Source of the DNA: Acetobacteraceae bacterium | GTDB taxonomy: Bacteria > Pseudomonadota > Alphaproteobacteria > Acetobacterales > Acetobacteraceae | DNA length: 40,858 bases | NCBI GenBank assembly: GCA_031291795.1 | Contig: JARLIJ010000073.1 | Location: forward strand, 1-40,858 | Direction of reading: 5' to 3' | Shown: positions 25,870 to 34,862 of the stretch, piece by piece | How the letters are laid out: each line of letters opens with the position of its first letter | Position numbering within the stretch: the stretch's first letter is position 1 | The notes under the pieces: generated by a model | Databases searched by the model: none | The model's input: only the letters and a program-made list of their open reading frames with translations | What the model was told of the DNA's origin: nothing | Translations under genes and position numbers: made by a program

Positions 25870-27180
25870 ATGGAAGCGCTGGAACAACGAACGATTGCAA
25901 AGGTCTCCAGGCGGCTCGTGCCGTTCCTGATGCTCTGCTATTTCGTCGCCTATCTCGATCGGGTGAACGTCGGCTTTGCGGCGCTGACGATGAACAAGGA
26001 CCTGGGCATTTCCGCCACCGCCTTCGGCTTCGGTGCCGGCATCTTCTTCTTCAGCTATTTCATCTTCGAAGTCCCATCTAACCTGGCGCTGGAGCGGTTC
26101 GGCGCGCGCAAATGGATCGCGCGCATCATGCTGTCCTGGGGCATCCTGTCCGGGGCGATGGCCCTGGTTGGCGGCGAAAGCAGCTTCTACCTGGTTCGCG
26201 TGCTGCTGGGGGCGGCGGAAGCCGGCTTCTTCCCCGGCATCATCTTCTACCTGACGCTGTGGTTCCCGGCGGTGTACCGTGCTCGGATTATCGGTTGGTT
26301 CATGGCTGCGATTCCGCTGTCCTCGGTGCTCGGCGCCCCGGTGTCTGGGCTTATCCTGAACATGCACGGCTTCGGCGGGCTGGCTGGCTGGCAGTGGCTG
26401 TTCATCCTTGAGGCCGCGCCTGCCCTCGTGCTGGCCGGCGTGGTGTGGGTCTACCTGACAGACCGTCCAGCTGACGCACATTGGCTCGCCGCGGACGAGC
26501 GCGCCTGGTTGATCCAGCGCCTCGCCGCCGAACACGAAACCCGCGAGGCGGCGCACGGCATGAGCGTCTGGCAGGCGCTGGTGAACCCGAAAGTCCTGGC
26601 GCTGTCGCTGGTGTATTTCGGTGCGGTCGCGACGAATTACGGGACCGCCTTCTGGCTGCCGCAGATCGTCAAGGGATTCGGACTATCGAACCTCACCACC
26701 GGCCTGGTCACGGCCATTCCCTATGTGGTCGGCACCATCGGCATGGTGCTCTGGAGCCGCCGGTCCGATGCGCGGATGGAGCGGAAGACGCACGCAGCTA
26801 TCGCGCTCGCCTTCGCCGCAATCGGGATCGGCGCCTCCACTTTGTTTAATGACCCGACCTTGAAGATGGCGGCACTCTGCGTCGGTGCGTGGGGCGTTTT
26901 CGCCGTGTTGCCGGTGTTTTGGACGCTGCCGACCGCTTTCCTGTCGGGGGCGGCGGCGGCGGCCGGGATTGCGGTGATCAACTCGGTCGGCAACCTTGCG
27001 GGGTTCTTCGGCCCGTTCGTGATGGGGTGGCTGCGCGACGTGACCGGCAGCTTCGGCGCCGGGCTCTGGGCGATTGCCGCCTGTGCGGTGGTCGGCATGG
27101 TGGTGGTGGTGTCGCTGCATCACGACACGGCACTGGAGCAGGCGCACAGCCCGCCGAAAGCGGTGGGGGCCGAGTCGTAA
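25870..27180 (+). CDS. MFS transporter, anion:cation symporter (ACS) type
   Basis: This is a 436-aa protein with 12 predicted membrane segments. YLDRVNVGFAALTMNKDLG near the start, ALERFGARKWIARIMLSWG after helix 2, and GAAEAGFFPGIIFYLTLWFP are the standard ACS family texts (tartrate, phthalate and 4-hydroxyphenylacetate carriers). It should import an organic anion with protons. The ATG at 25870 is preceded by AAGGGGAACGG; an in-frame codon at 25810 would add a leader without family similarity. It may work with the divergent DASS carrier, but no catabolic gene stands nearby to name the substrate. Confidence 0.9.
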   Translation: MEALEQRTIAKVSRRLVPFLMLCYFVAYLDRVNVGFAALTMNKDLGISATAFGFGAGIFFFSYFIFEVPSNLALERFGARKWIARIMLSWGILSGAMALVGGESSFYLVRVLLGAAEAGFFPGIIFYLTLWFPAVYRARIIGWFMAAIPLSSVLGAPVSGLILNMHGFGGLAGWQWLFILEAAPALVLAGVVWVYLTDRPADAHWLAADERAWLIQRLAAEHETREAAHGMSVWQALVNPKVLALSLVYFGAVATNYGTAFWLPQIVKGFGLSNLTTGLVTAIPYVVGTIGMVLWSRRSDARMERKTHAAIALAFAAIGIGASTLFNDPTLKMAALCVGAWGVFAVLPVFWTLPTAFLSGAAAAAGIAVINSVGNLAGFFGPFVMGWLRDVTGSFGAGLWAIAACAVVGMVVVVSLHHDTALEQAHSPPKAVGAES

Positions 27181-27210
27181 AGGCCGCGTGCCCCGCCCCG
27201 GATCGGATGT

Positions 27211-27260
27211 GGGCATTCACCGGCTGACGACGCCGCGACCCGAGCAGCCGGTGGATGCCC
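27211..27260. repeat. Inverted repeat downstream of the MFS gene
   Basis: The arms GGGCATTCACCGGCTG (27211-27226) and CAGCCGGTGGATGCCC (27245-27260) pair over 16 bp with one mismatch around an 18-nt loop. The stem starts 30 nt after the MFS stop. There is no T tract, so termination is possible but not clear. GGGCATCC recurs at 27273. Confidence 0.75.
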
Positions 27261-27674
27261 GGTCCGTCGCTGGGCATCCCACCCGATCGAACGCGGGCGT
27301 GAAGCGTCGGAGAGGCCGCCGACGGCTATTCCGCCGCGACTGCCGGCAGCATGGGCATTGGGGGGACCCGCACGGGCACCGACTCCGCGACCGGGATCTT
27401 GCTTCGCTCCGCGTGGTGCCATAGCGGGGGCAGCGCGTTCGCCGCAGGGTTACAGGTCCCAACGCAGCCGTCGAGACTATCGTGCGGCGTCACCTGGAAG
27501 CCATCCATTCGATCGCATCGCGCACCCGGCTGTAGTCCTCCACCGAGGAATTCCAGTCGATTCGCGGGTTTAGTGGAAATATTTCTTCTATCATCAAAGA
27601 AACGGTCAGAGCCTCGGAGAGTCGCCAGGGACCGGTCGGCGTGCCATCAACCGTCCGTCAGCCACATGGACAAG
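27261..27674. other. Long non-coding gap with a possible enzyme remnant
   Basis: No intact gene is recognised. On the minus strand a 34-codon frame at 27490-27594 reads RIDWNSSVEDYSRVRDAIEW. This recalls the region near the C-terminus of molybdopterin oxidoreductases of the formate dehydrogenase type (DYxRIRDxIE). It is short and AT-richer, and the match is weak. It could equally be a chance frame or the end of an eroded gene. The stretch lies downstream of both flanking genes. Confidence 0.3.
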
Positions 27675-28346
27675 TCAGTCAGGCAGGCAAAGCGCCGCAA
27701 GCCTCGGTGCCACCGTTGCGGGCAACGGCAAGGTCTCCGGGTCCTGGCCGGGGAACGCTGCGGCGCGCAGTCGCGTACGCATCGGGCCGGGATCGAACAG
27801 CGACGCCCGGACTCGCGTGATGGACAGTTCGGCCGCCCAGGTCTGCACGAGATGCTCCATGCCGGCCTTGGTCGCCCCGTAGGCGCCCCAGTAGGCCAGC
27901 GGCTCTCGTGCTCGGGCATCGGTAACGAACACCGCCCGCCCGGCCGGTGCCTGGCGCAGCAACGGATCGCAGGTGCGGATCAGCCGCCATGTCGCGGACA
28001 GGTTTACCCCCACGACATCCGCCCAATCCGCCGGCTGGATGTGCCCGACCGGTGTCAGCTTGCCCAGCACCCCGGCGCAGTGCACCAGCGCGTCCAGCCG
28101 CCCGAAGCGCTGATACAGGCTGGGCCCGATCGCATCGAGCGCCTCACCTTCCCGCAGGTCCATCGGCACAAGTGTCGCGGTCCCGCCTGCCGCCCGGATC
28201 GCGTCGTCGGTTTCTTCCAGGCCTCCCTGCGTACGCGCCAGCAACACCACATGCGCGCCCAACCGGGCCAACTCGACCGCCGCAGCTGCGCCCAACCCGC
28301 GACTGGCGCCAGTCACCAGCGCCAGACTGCCTGCTGGGAAGCTCAT
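27675..28346 (-). CDS. SDR family oxidoreductase, YciK-like, catalytic Ser replaced
   Basis: This is a 223-aa Rossmann protein. The cofactor motif TGASRGLG is at residues 12-19, HCAG at 89-92, and Tyr156/Lys160 in AYWGAYGATKAG. The layout is closest to the YciK group (AYWGAY before the active Tyr). The position 13 residues before Tyr156, normally Ser, is Asp143 (FVTDARARE). The protein ends soon after the active-site region, as is usual for this short group. The substrate is unknown. It is the last gene of the long minus-strand block, 124 bp after purF. Confidence 0.85.
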   Translation of the reverse strand: MSFPAGSLALVTGASRGLGAAAAVELARLGAHVVLLARTQGGLEETDDAIRAAGGTATLVPMDLREGEALDAIGPSLYQRFGRLDALVHCAGVLGKLTPVGHIQPADWADVVGVNLSATWRLIRTCDPLLRQAPAGRAVFVTDARAREPLAYWGAYGATKAGMEHLVQTWAAELSITRVRASLFDPGPMRTRLRAAAFPGQDPETLPLPATVAPRLAALCLPD

Positions 28347-28362
28347 GCGGTTGGTGCTGCAT

Positions 28363-28457
28363 GTCGGAGAAGGCCAGGGGACGCTCCCCCTTGAACCCTC
28401 GCCAAGGGCCCTGCCTTTGGTGGAGTCCAGGGGCAGCGGCCCTGGCCTTTGCCGACA
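28363..28457. repeat. Multi-arm inverted repeat between purF and the SDR gene
   Basis: The outer arms GTCGGAGAAGGCCAGGG (28363-28379) and CCCTGGCCTTTGCCGAC (28441-28457) pair at 15 of 17 positions. An inner imperfect arm joins AGGGCCCTGCC and GGGGCAGCGGCCCT. The element fills almost the whole gap. It lacks a T tract. It has the look of a dispersed palindromic element, and it may also act as a processing or attenuation hairpin between the two genes. Confidence 0.75.
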
Positions 28458-28470
28458 CGGAGCACCAAAG

Positions 28471-29937
28471 TCAGTGGCTCTCGGTGAGCAGGCTGAGCTG
28501 GCGGCTGGTGTTGTCGGCCTGGTCCGGCAGGGTGATGGGGTAGTCGCCCGTGAAGCAGGCGTCGCAGTAGTAAGGGGCGTCCGGGTTGCGGCCCGGTTTG
28601 TCGAGCGCGCGGTAGAGTCCGTCGATCGAGATGAAGGCCAGGCTGTCGGCGCCGATCAATTCCGCCATTTCCTCGACAGTGTGGCGGGCTGCCAGCAGCT
28701 TGCTGCGTTCGGGCGTGTCGATGCCATAGAAGCAGGAATGCGTGGTGGGCGGCGAGGAGACGCGCATGTGCACTTCACGTGCGCCGGCGGCGCGGACCAT
28801 TTCGACGATTTTCTTGCTGGTGGTGCCGCGCACAATGGAGTCGTCGACCAGGATCACCCGTTTGCCTTCGAGCACGGGGCGATTGGCCGAGTGCTTCAGC
28901 TTCACCCCGAGATGGCGGATGTGGTCGGTCGGCTCGATAAATGTCCGGCCGACGTAGTGGTTGCGGATGATGCCGAGCTCGAAGGGGATGCCGCTTTCGA
29001 TCGAGTAGCCCATGGCGGCCGGCACGCCCGAGTCGGGCACCGGTACGATGACGTCGGCCGGGACGCCGGCCTCGCGCGCCAGCACGGCGCCGATGCGCTT
29101 GCGGGCGTCGTAGACCGGCATGCCTTCCATCACCGAGTCGGGGCGGGCGAAGTAGATGTATTCGAACACGCAGAAGCGTTCCTTCGCGCGGCCGAACGGT
29201 TTGATGCTGTGCACGCCCTGGTCGTTGATGACCACAATCTCACCCGGCTCGACGTCGCGCACGAAATCCGCGCCGACGATGTCGAGCGCACAGGTCTCGC
29301 TTGCCAGTACCCAACCGCCGGTGCCTTCGGTACCGATGCGGCCCAGGATCAGCGGCCGGACGCCCAGCGGGTCGCGCACGCCCATCAGGGCCTCATTGGA
29401 CAACGCAACCAGCGAGTAGGCGCCGACCACCTGTTTCAGCGCGTCGATCAGCCGATCCACCACCGTCGAGTACAGGCTGATCGCGATCAGGTGGACGAAG
29501 ACTTCCGAATCCGTCGTCGACTGGAACAGGCAACCGCGGCGCACCAGGGTGCGGCGCAGGACATGGGCGTTGGTGAGGTTGCCGTTGTGCGCGACCGCGA
29601 AGCCGCCGAACTCGAAATCGGCATACAGCGGTTGGACGTTGCGCAGGATGGTGTCGCCGGTGGTGGCATAGCGGTTATGCCCGACGGCGATCGCACCCGG
29701 CAGCGAATCGATGACTTTGGCATCGCCAAAATTGTCGCCGACCAGGCCCAGCCCACGATGCTGATGGAAACGGGCGCCGTCGAAGCTGACGATGCCGGTG
29801 GCTTCCTGCCCGCGATGCTGCAGGGCGTGCAGACCCAGCGCGACGACCGCGGCGGCCGACGGGACTTTCCAGACGCCGAACACGCCGCATTCTTCATGCA
29901 GCTTGTCGTCGTCCTCGAAGCGGGTGGCGATCGTCAT
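28471..29937 (-). CDS. purF: Amidophosphoribosyltransferase
   Basis: This is a 488-aa enzyme for the first committed step of purine synthesis: PRPP plus glutamine to phosphoribosylamine. The N-terminal glutaminase nucleophile is Cys17 after a short propeptide (DKLHEECGVFG), followed by LHALQHRGQEATGI. The C-terminal phosphoribosyl domain has the PRPP loop VILVDDSIVRGTTSKKIVE. The length and propeptide fit the Bacillus/alphaproteobacterial type. It is cytoplasmic and tetrameric in known cases. The gene starts 15 nt after the cvpA stop, the classical cvpA-purF pairing. Confidence 0.97.
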   Translation of the reverse strand: MTIATRFEDDDKLHEECGVFGVWKVPSAAAVVALGLHALQHRGQEATGIVSFDGARFHQHRGLGLVGDNFGDAKVIDSLPGAIAVGHNRYATTGDTILRNVQPLYADFEFGGFAVAHNGNLTNAHVLRRTLVRRGCLFQSTTDSEVFVHLIAISLYSTVVDRLIDALKQVVGAYSLVALSNEALMGVRDPLGVRPLILGRIGTEGTGGWVLASETCALDIVGADFVRDVEPGEIVVINDQGVHSIKPFGRAKERFCVFEYIYFARPDSVMEGMPVYDARKRIGAVLAREAGVPADVIVPVPDSGVPAAMGYSIESGIPFELGIIRNHYVGRTFIEPTDHIRHLGVKLKHSANRPVLEGKRVILVDDSIVRGTTSKKIVEMVRAAGAREVHMRVSSPPTTHSCFYGIDTPERSKLLAARHTVEEMAELIGADSLAFISIDGLYRALDKPGRNPDAPYYCDACFTGDYPITLPDQADNTSRQLSLLTESH

Positions 29938-29952
29938 TGCCTGAGTTCTTTC

Positions 29953-30534
29953 CTAATCCCCGGCCTGTGGCTTGCCGGTGGCCCTGCCTTGCGGCGTGGC
30001 GTGCAGCAACGCTTCCGCGGTCGTCTCCCGCCCGGGCGGAGGCGGGGATAGATGCGGCCGGTACTCTGCCGGAAGTTTCTTCACCACCCAGTTTGCCCCC
30101 TCATAGGCGGGCGACAGGGCGCGCGCTTCCAGGACCGGACCTGGCCAGTGATCCACCGGCTCAACCAGTCCGCCCACGATATAGGCAAGGATGACCAGCG
30201 CCGCACCCCGTGCGAGGCCGAATACCAGCCCCAACGAACGGTCGACCCCGCCGAGCGCGGAGCCGCGCACCATGCGGCCAACGAAGCGTGCCACAAGCGA
30301 GAGCACGATCAGGGTGACCAGGAAAACTGCCAGGAAGCTGACCGGGTCGATCCACGCGGGTTCGGTGATCCATTTGCGCGCCACGTCGCGCGCCATCGGA
30401 AGCGCCTCGATGGCCGCCATGACGGCGCCGATCCAGGCCCCGATTCCCAAGACTTCGCGCACCAGGCCTCGCAGGAAGGCGAGAAGGGCGGAAATCGCCA
30501 GCACCCCCAGCACCGCCAGGTCGACCCAGGTCAT
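29953..30534 (-). CDS. cvpA: CvpA family inner-membrane protein
   Basis: This is a 193-aa protein with four hydrophobic segments in the first 125 residues (VDLAVLGVLAISALLAFLRG, LAVFLVTLIVLSLVARFVGR) and a soluble Pro-rich tail. GLVREVLGIGAWIGA and DRSLGLVFGLARGA are family texts. CvpA is needed for colicin V production in Escherichia coli and more generally for envelope integrity; its mechanism is not settled. The ATG at 30534 (MTWVDLAVLG) was chosen; the longer frame upstream runs into radA. It lies directly upstream of purF. Confidence 0.92.
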   Translation of the reverse strand: MTWVDLAVLGVLAISALLAFLRGLVREVLGIGAWIGAVMAAIEALPMARDVARKWITEPAWIDPVSFLAVFLVTLIVLSLVARFVGRMVRGSALGGVDRSLGLVFGLARGAALVILAYIVGGLVEPVDHWPGPVLEARALSPAYEGANWVVKKLPAEYRPHLSPPPPGRETTAEALLHATPQGRATGKPQAGD

Positions 30535-30595
30535 GCCACCGCCATAAATGTCTTCGCGGGTTATGATCTGCCCCGCGCCCAACGCCAAGCATAGA

Positions 30596-31987
<1,392 letters not shown>

Positions 31988-31993
31988 GCGGGG

Positions 31994-32545
31994 TTACTCC
32001 GGAGCGGCAGTCAGCATCGCCTGCCCGCCTTGCGGATCCTTTACCGTCGCGACGAGGATTCGCCAGCTGCGACCGTTTTTTGTGGCGAGGTACTCCCGGT
32101 TGTGGATCTGCCCGACCTGTTTGTCGTCACGCTCGATCGCCAGGCGGAATTGTACGCCGGCGAGCTTCAGGTCGTCTTCTACCGCCGTGACGACGGCGGA
32201 GCCCTCTGCCTGGTTGGTGACGGTTGCGCAAATTCCGTCATCGGAGGAGACGACGACGTATTTCTCCGGGGGAATGGAGGCGTCGAACACAATGCCTGGC
32301 GCGCTGTGCAGAAAGGCGGCACGCGCGGGATCGGGAACCTGCGGCAGGCCGATCTTTGCTGCCCAGGCACGCAGCCCGGCCGGATCACCAGCGTACGGCA
32401 TGCAGCTTTGCATGAAGAGGCCGGCCAGCTGCGGCGGCGGGTCAGCCCAGGCGGGGAGGGCCGAGAGACCGCTGATGGCGAGGAGGTAAGGCAGCAGTTT
32501 TCTGCCTCTCCGTGCGCGAGGGAAGGGGGTTGCCACTTTGGGCAC
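31994..32545 (-). CDS. Exported protein of unknown function
   Basis: This is a 183-aa protein from a GTG at 32545, 5 nt after the mlaF stop; a second GTG at 32536 is also possible. A basic stretch (RARRGRK) and a hydrophobic core (LLPYLLAISGLSAL) end in PAWA before DPPPQ, a clear signal peptide with cleavage near residue 34. The mature part of about 150 aa has Cys48 and Cys106, which could form a disulfide, and the text IPPEKYVVVSSDDGICATV. No named family was recognised with confidence. It should be periplasmic. Tight packing between mlaF and radA suggests co-transcription, and the mlaF link makes an envelope role plausible but unproven. Confidence 0.78.
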   Translation of the reverse strand: MPKVATPFPRARRGRKLLPYLLAISGLSALPAWADPPPQLAGLFMQSCMPYAGDPAGLRAWAAKIGLPQVPDPARAAFLHSAPGIVFDASIPPEKYVVVSSDDGICATVTNQAEGSAVVTAVEDDLKLAGVQFRLAIERDDKQVGQIHNREYLATKNGRSWRILVATVKDPQGGQAMLTAAPE

Positions 32546-32550
32546 CCGGC

Positions 32551-33330
32551 CTATCGCCGCAGCTCCATCTGGATCGGCCCCTCGCGCCGGCCGTGCGTGA
32601 ACTGGTCGACCTCGGCGTTCCCGCTGTCCATCAGCGCCGGCGCCGGCCCGCTCCAGATGATCTTGCCATGGTGGATCATCGCGGCGGTATCGCCGATCCG
32701 CCGCGCGCTGGCCATGTCGTGGGTGATCGCCACAGCCGTGCTGCCCAGGCGCTTGACGCAATCCACGATCAGCCCATCGATCACCGCGCCCATGATCGGG
32801 TCCAGACCGGTGGTCGGCTCGTCGAAGAACATGATGTCGGGTTGCGCCGCGATCGCCCGCGCCAGGGCGACCCGCTTCTGCATGCCCCCCGACAGCTCCG
32901 ACGGCGGCAGGTCCCCCACACTTGGCGCCAGGCCCACCTGGGCAAGGAATTCGGCCGCCTTCGCGCGCGCGGCGCGGCGGCTGACCTTGTGCTTGGCAAT
33001 CAGTCCGAACACCACGTTTTCCCAGACCGGCAGGCTGTCAAACAGCGCGCCTGCCTGGAACAGCATGCCGATATGCGACCGCGCTTCCTCCCGCTCATCG
33101 CGCGCCAGATCGAGCACGTTGCGGCCGTCGATCTCGATCGTGCCGCCGTCCGGCTCGATCAGCCCGAGGATGCATTTCAGCAGCACCGACTTGCCGGAGC
33201 CGGAGCCGCCGATGATGACCAGCGAGGTGCGCGGCATCACGTCCAGATCGATGCCGTCGAGCACCACTTTGGGGCCGAAACTCTTGCGCAGGCCGCGGAG
33301 GCGAATCTTCGGAACGGCGTCGTTGATCAT
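32551..33330 (-). CDS. mlaF: MlaF-like ABC transporter ATP-binding protein (phospholipid transport)
   Basis: This is a 259-aa ATPase. The Walker A motif GGSGSGKS is at residues 41-48. The MlaF-type Q-loop text HIGMLFQAGALFDSLPVWENV follows. The signature is ELSGGMQKRVALARA and Walker B with the D-loop is MFFDEPTTGLDP. It should drive the MlaE permease in transport of phospholipids between the inner and outer membranes. Normally mlaF stands next to mlaE. Here the permease gene (34863-35660) is separated from it by three other genes. No mlaD or mlaC is in the window. Confidence 0.93.
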   Translation of the reverse strand: MINDAVPKIRLRGLRKSFGPKVVLDGIDLDVMPRTSLVIIGGSGSGKSVLLKCILGLIEPDGGTIEIDGRNVLDLARDEREEARSHIGMLFQAGALFDSLPVWENVVFGLIAKHKVSRRAARAKAAEFLAQVGLAPSVGDLPPSELSGGMQKRVALARAIAAQPDIMFFDEPTTGLDPIMGAVIDGLIVDCVKRLGSTAVAITHDMASARRIGDTAAMIHHGKIIWSGPAPALMDSGNAEVDQFTHGRREGPIQMELRR

Positions 33331-33373
33331 GGGCCGCGTTCTGGCATGCCGCGACGGACGGCGCTACCGGGGC

Positions 33374-33934
33374 TCAGCCGGCCCAGACCGATGTGAAGTC
33401 GCTGGCCGGCGGTCGCGGCAGCGGCGAGGCAGCGCCGGTGCGGGTGCCGAGGTAGAGGAAACCCAGTATCTCGTCCTCCGGCTCCAGCCCGAGCGCCACA
33501 CGGACGCCTGGGTCATAGGCCGGCGCACCGGTCTTCCAGACCGCGCCGTAGCCCTGGGCGTGAGCTGCCAGCATGATGTTCGCCGCGGCAGCGGCGGTGG
33601 CGGCGAGCTGCTCGACCGCAGGGATCTTGTGCTCACGCGCCACATGGGCGGCGACCACGACGATCACCGGCGCGCGCAGCGCTTTCGCACTTTCCCGCTG
33701 CAGCGCCTCGGGTGAGGCGTCCGGCTCGCGCCGGTGCAGGGAGGTTGCCAGAACGACGCCGAAGCGGGTGCGCTGCTCCTCGGGGATGATCACGAAGCGC
33801 CACGGGCGGAGCCGGCCATGGTCGGGTGCGCGAACCGCTGCCTGGAGCATGGTGTCCAGCTCCGTCCGGTTCGGACCCGGTGCCATCAGCAGGGGGGCGG
33901 AGGTGCGGCCGAGCAGGCATTCGAGTGCGTCCAT
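33374..33934 (-). CDS. Nitroreductase family protein, YdjA-like
   Basis: This is a 186-aa flavoprotein of the small YdjA branch. AAVRAPDHGRLRPWRFVIIP (about residues 32-51) is the family hallmark, followed by ANIMLAAHAQGYGAVWKTG, which holds the conserved Trp-Lys pair, and FLYLGT near the end. The family binds FMN and reduces nitro or quinone groups with NAD(P)H; the physiological substrate is unknown. The ATG at 33934 has AAGGAG 8 nt upstream. It is the third gene of a cassette behind a Fur-like box, which suggests iron or redox control. Confidence 0.9.
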   Translation of the reverse strand: MDALECLLGRTSAPLLMAPGPNRTELDTMLQAAVRAPDHGRLRPWRFVIIPEEQRTRFGVVLATSLHRREPDASPEALQRESAKALRAPVIVVVAAHVAREHKIPAVEQLAATAAAAANIMLAAHAQGYGAVWKTGAPAYDPGVRVALGLEPEDEILGFLYLGTRTGAASPLPRPPASDFTSVWAG

Positions 33935-33959
33935 CCAAGGTTCTCCTTCGCGGCGAGGT

Positions 33960-34151
33960 TCATGTGGGGCTGTGCGGCGCCTTGCATAGCACCGGGCCGA
34001 CCTCGACCTCGTCTGGCAGCATATCCGTCTGGAGGCAGGCGTCGATGTGGATGGCTTCCTCGGCGTTGCGGGCGAGGCCGCGCGCGGCGGCTCGATCAGC
34101 TGCCATCATGGCGACGAGCGTGGTGACACCGAGGGAGAGATGAACCGGCAT
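33960..34151 (-). CDS. Small protein of unknown function
   Basis: This is a 63-aa frame from ATG 34151 (MPVHLSLGVTTLVAMMAADR). A TTG at 34178 would overlap the stop of the upstream gene as TTGA and add nine residues. It has a hydrophobic stretch near the start, two Cys, and an acidic C-terminal half (IDACLQTDMLPDEVEVG). It is not recognised. The tight fit between the two neighbours (25 bp to the nitroreductase start, overlap or 23 bp to the gene before) supports a real gene. Confidence 0.5.
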   Translation of the reverse strand: MPVHLSLGVTTLVAMMAADRAAARGLARNAEEAIHIDACLQTDMLPDEVEVGPVLCKAPHSPT

Positions 34152-34174
34152 GGCAGGGCGTCCGGTGGGTGGTT

Positions 34175-34705
34175 TCAATGCAGGGTGTCCGGCGTGGCGG
34201 CCGGGTGCCAGGATTCTGCCCAGGGGATGCGGGACGGATCGGCCGGGCGTGGCCGGCGTCGCAGCAGCAGGAGGCTGGCCTCGGTGAAGAGCGTGCTCAG
34301 GCCTTCGAGCGGCCCCAGTGCGAACTCGGCGCCCTGGGCGGACAACAGGGCCTGGCGCAGGGCGCGTTCCGCCGCTGGACCGTCGCCGTCCTGCGCCAGG
34401 CTGGCGGCGTGCAACAACTGCGTCTCATCGTCCGATAGATGCGGGCAGCGCGGGCAATGGACCACCAGCATACGGCGGGCTGTGCGGGCGACCACCGCCA
34501 TGAGCGCATCGATGGAGAACGCAGCGTCGTGTGCGCCGGCCATGTCGAGGCCTTGGCAGAGGCGGGGCAGCGGATCCTCGGCCGCGCGCGTCGCGGCGAC
34601 CCACCAGCGGATGGCGATCAGCAGGATGGATTCCACGCGATCGAGATCGGTTGCACGCGCCGGGTAGTCGGGGGCGGGGAGGGGAAAATGGATGATCTGA
34701 CCCAT
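34175..34705 (-). CDS. Uncharacterised protein behind a Fur-like box
   Basis: This is a 176-aa protein, likely alpha-helical and cytoplasmic. The centre has ARRMLVVHCPRCPHLSDDET, where the CPRCP-H pattern could bind a metal, followed by an acidic DE pair and helical repeats (LLHAASLAQDGDGPAAERAL). The function is not recognised. The ATG at 34705 (MGQIIHFPLP) has GGAG 7-8 nt upstream; the upstream in-frame codon at 34771 lies beyond the operator-like palindrome and is unlikely. It is the first gene of a three-gene cassette. Control by iron is inferred from the palindrome at 34738-34762. Confidence 0.7.
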   Translation of the reverse strand: MGQIIHFPLPAPDYPARATDLDRVESILLIAIRWWVAATRAAEDPLPRLCQGLDMAGAHDAAFSIDALMAVVARTARRMLVVHCPRCPHLSDDETQLLHAASLAQDGDGPAAERALRQALLSAQGAEFALGPLEGLSTLFTEASLLLLRRRPRPADPSRIPWAESWHPAATPDTLH

Positions 34706-34737
34706 GGTGTCACTCCGGTTGCCGTGGGCAGCATGAC

Positions 34738-34762
34738 GATAATGCGAATTATTCGCAATATC
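34738..34762 (-). promoter_or_regulatory. Fur/Mur-like operator
   Basis: The core TGCGAATTATTCGCA (34743-34757) is a 15-nt palindrome. The flanks extend it to GATAATGCG...CGCAATATC, with a further TTGCA half-site 4 bp on. This resembles the AT-rich TGC-N9-GCA Fur boxes described for alphaproteobacteria. It lies 33-57 nt upstream of the ATG at 34705, at the position of a promoter. The surrounding DNA is GC-rich, which makes the AT-rich dyad stand out. Confidence 0.6.
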
Positions 34763-34862
34763 GAATTGCAAGCGGGCAGTGCCGAAGCATGCAGCGGCGT
34801 GGCCATGTTCGGGACCCGCCCCGGCCGGGATGCAGACCGTTGCCTGCGACCCGCCGGCGTAG

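Noticed and set aside
28345-30051. 568-codon plus-strand frame opposite purF
   Set aside because: Antisense shadow rich in Asp/His/Arg/Val; purF is certain.
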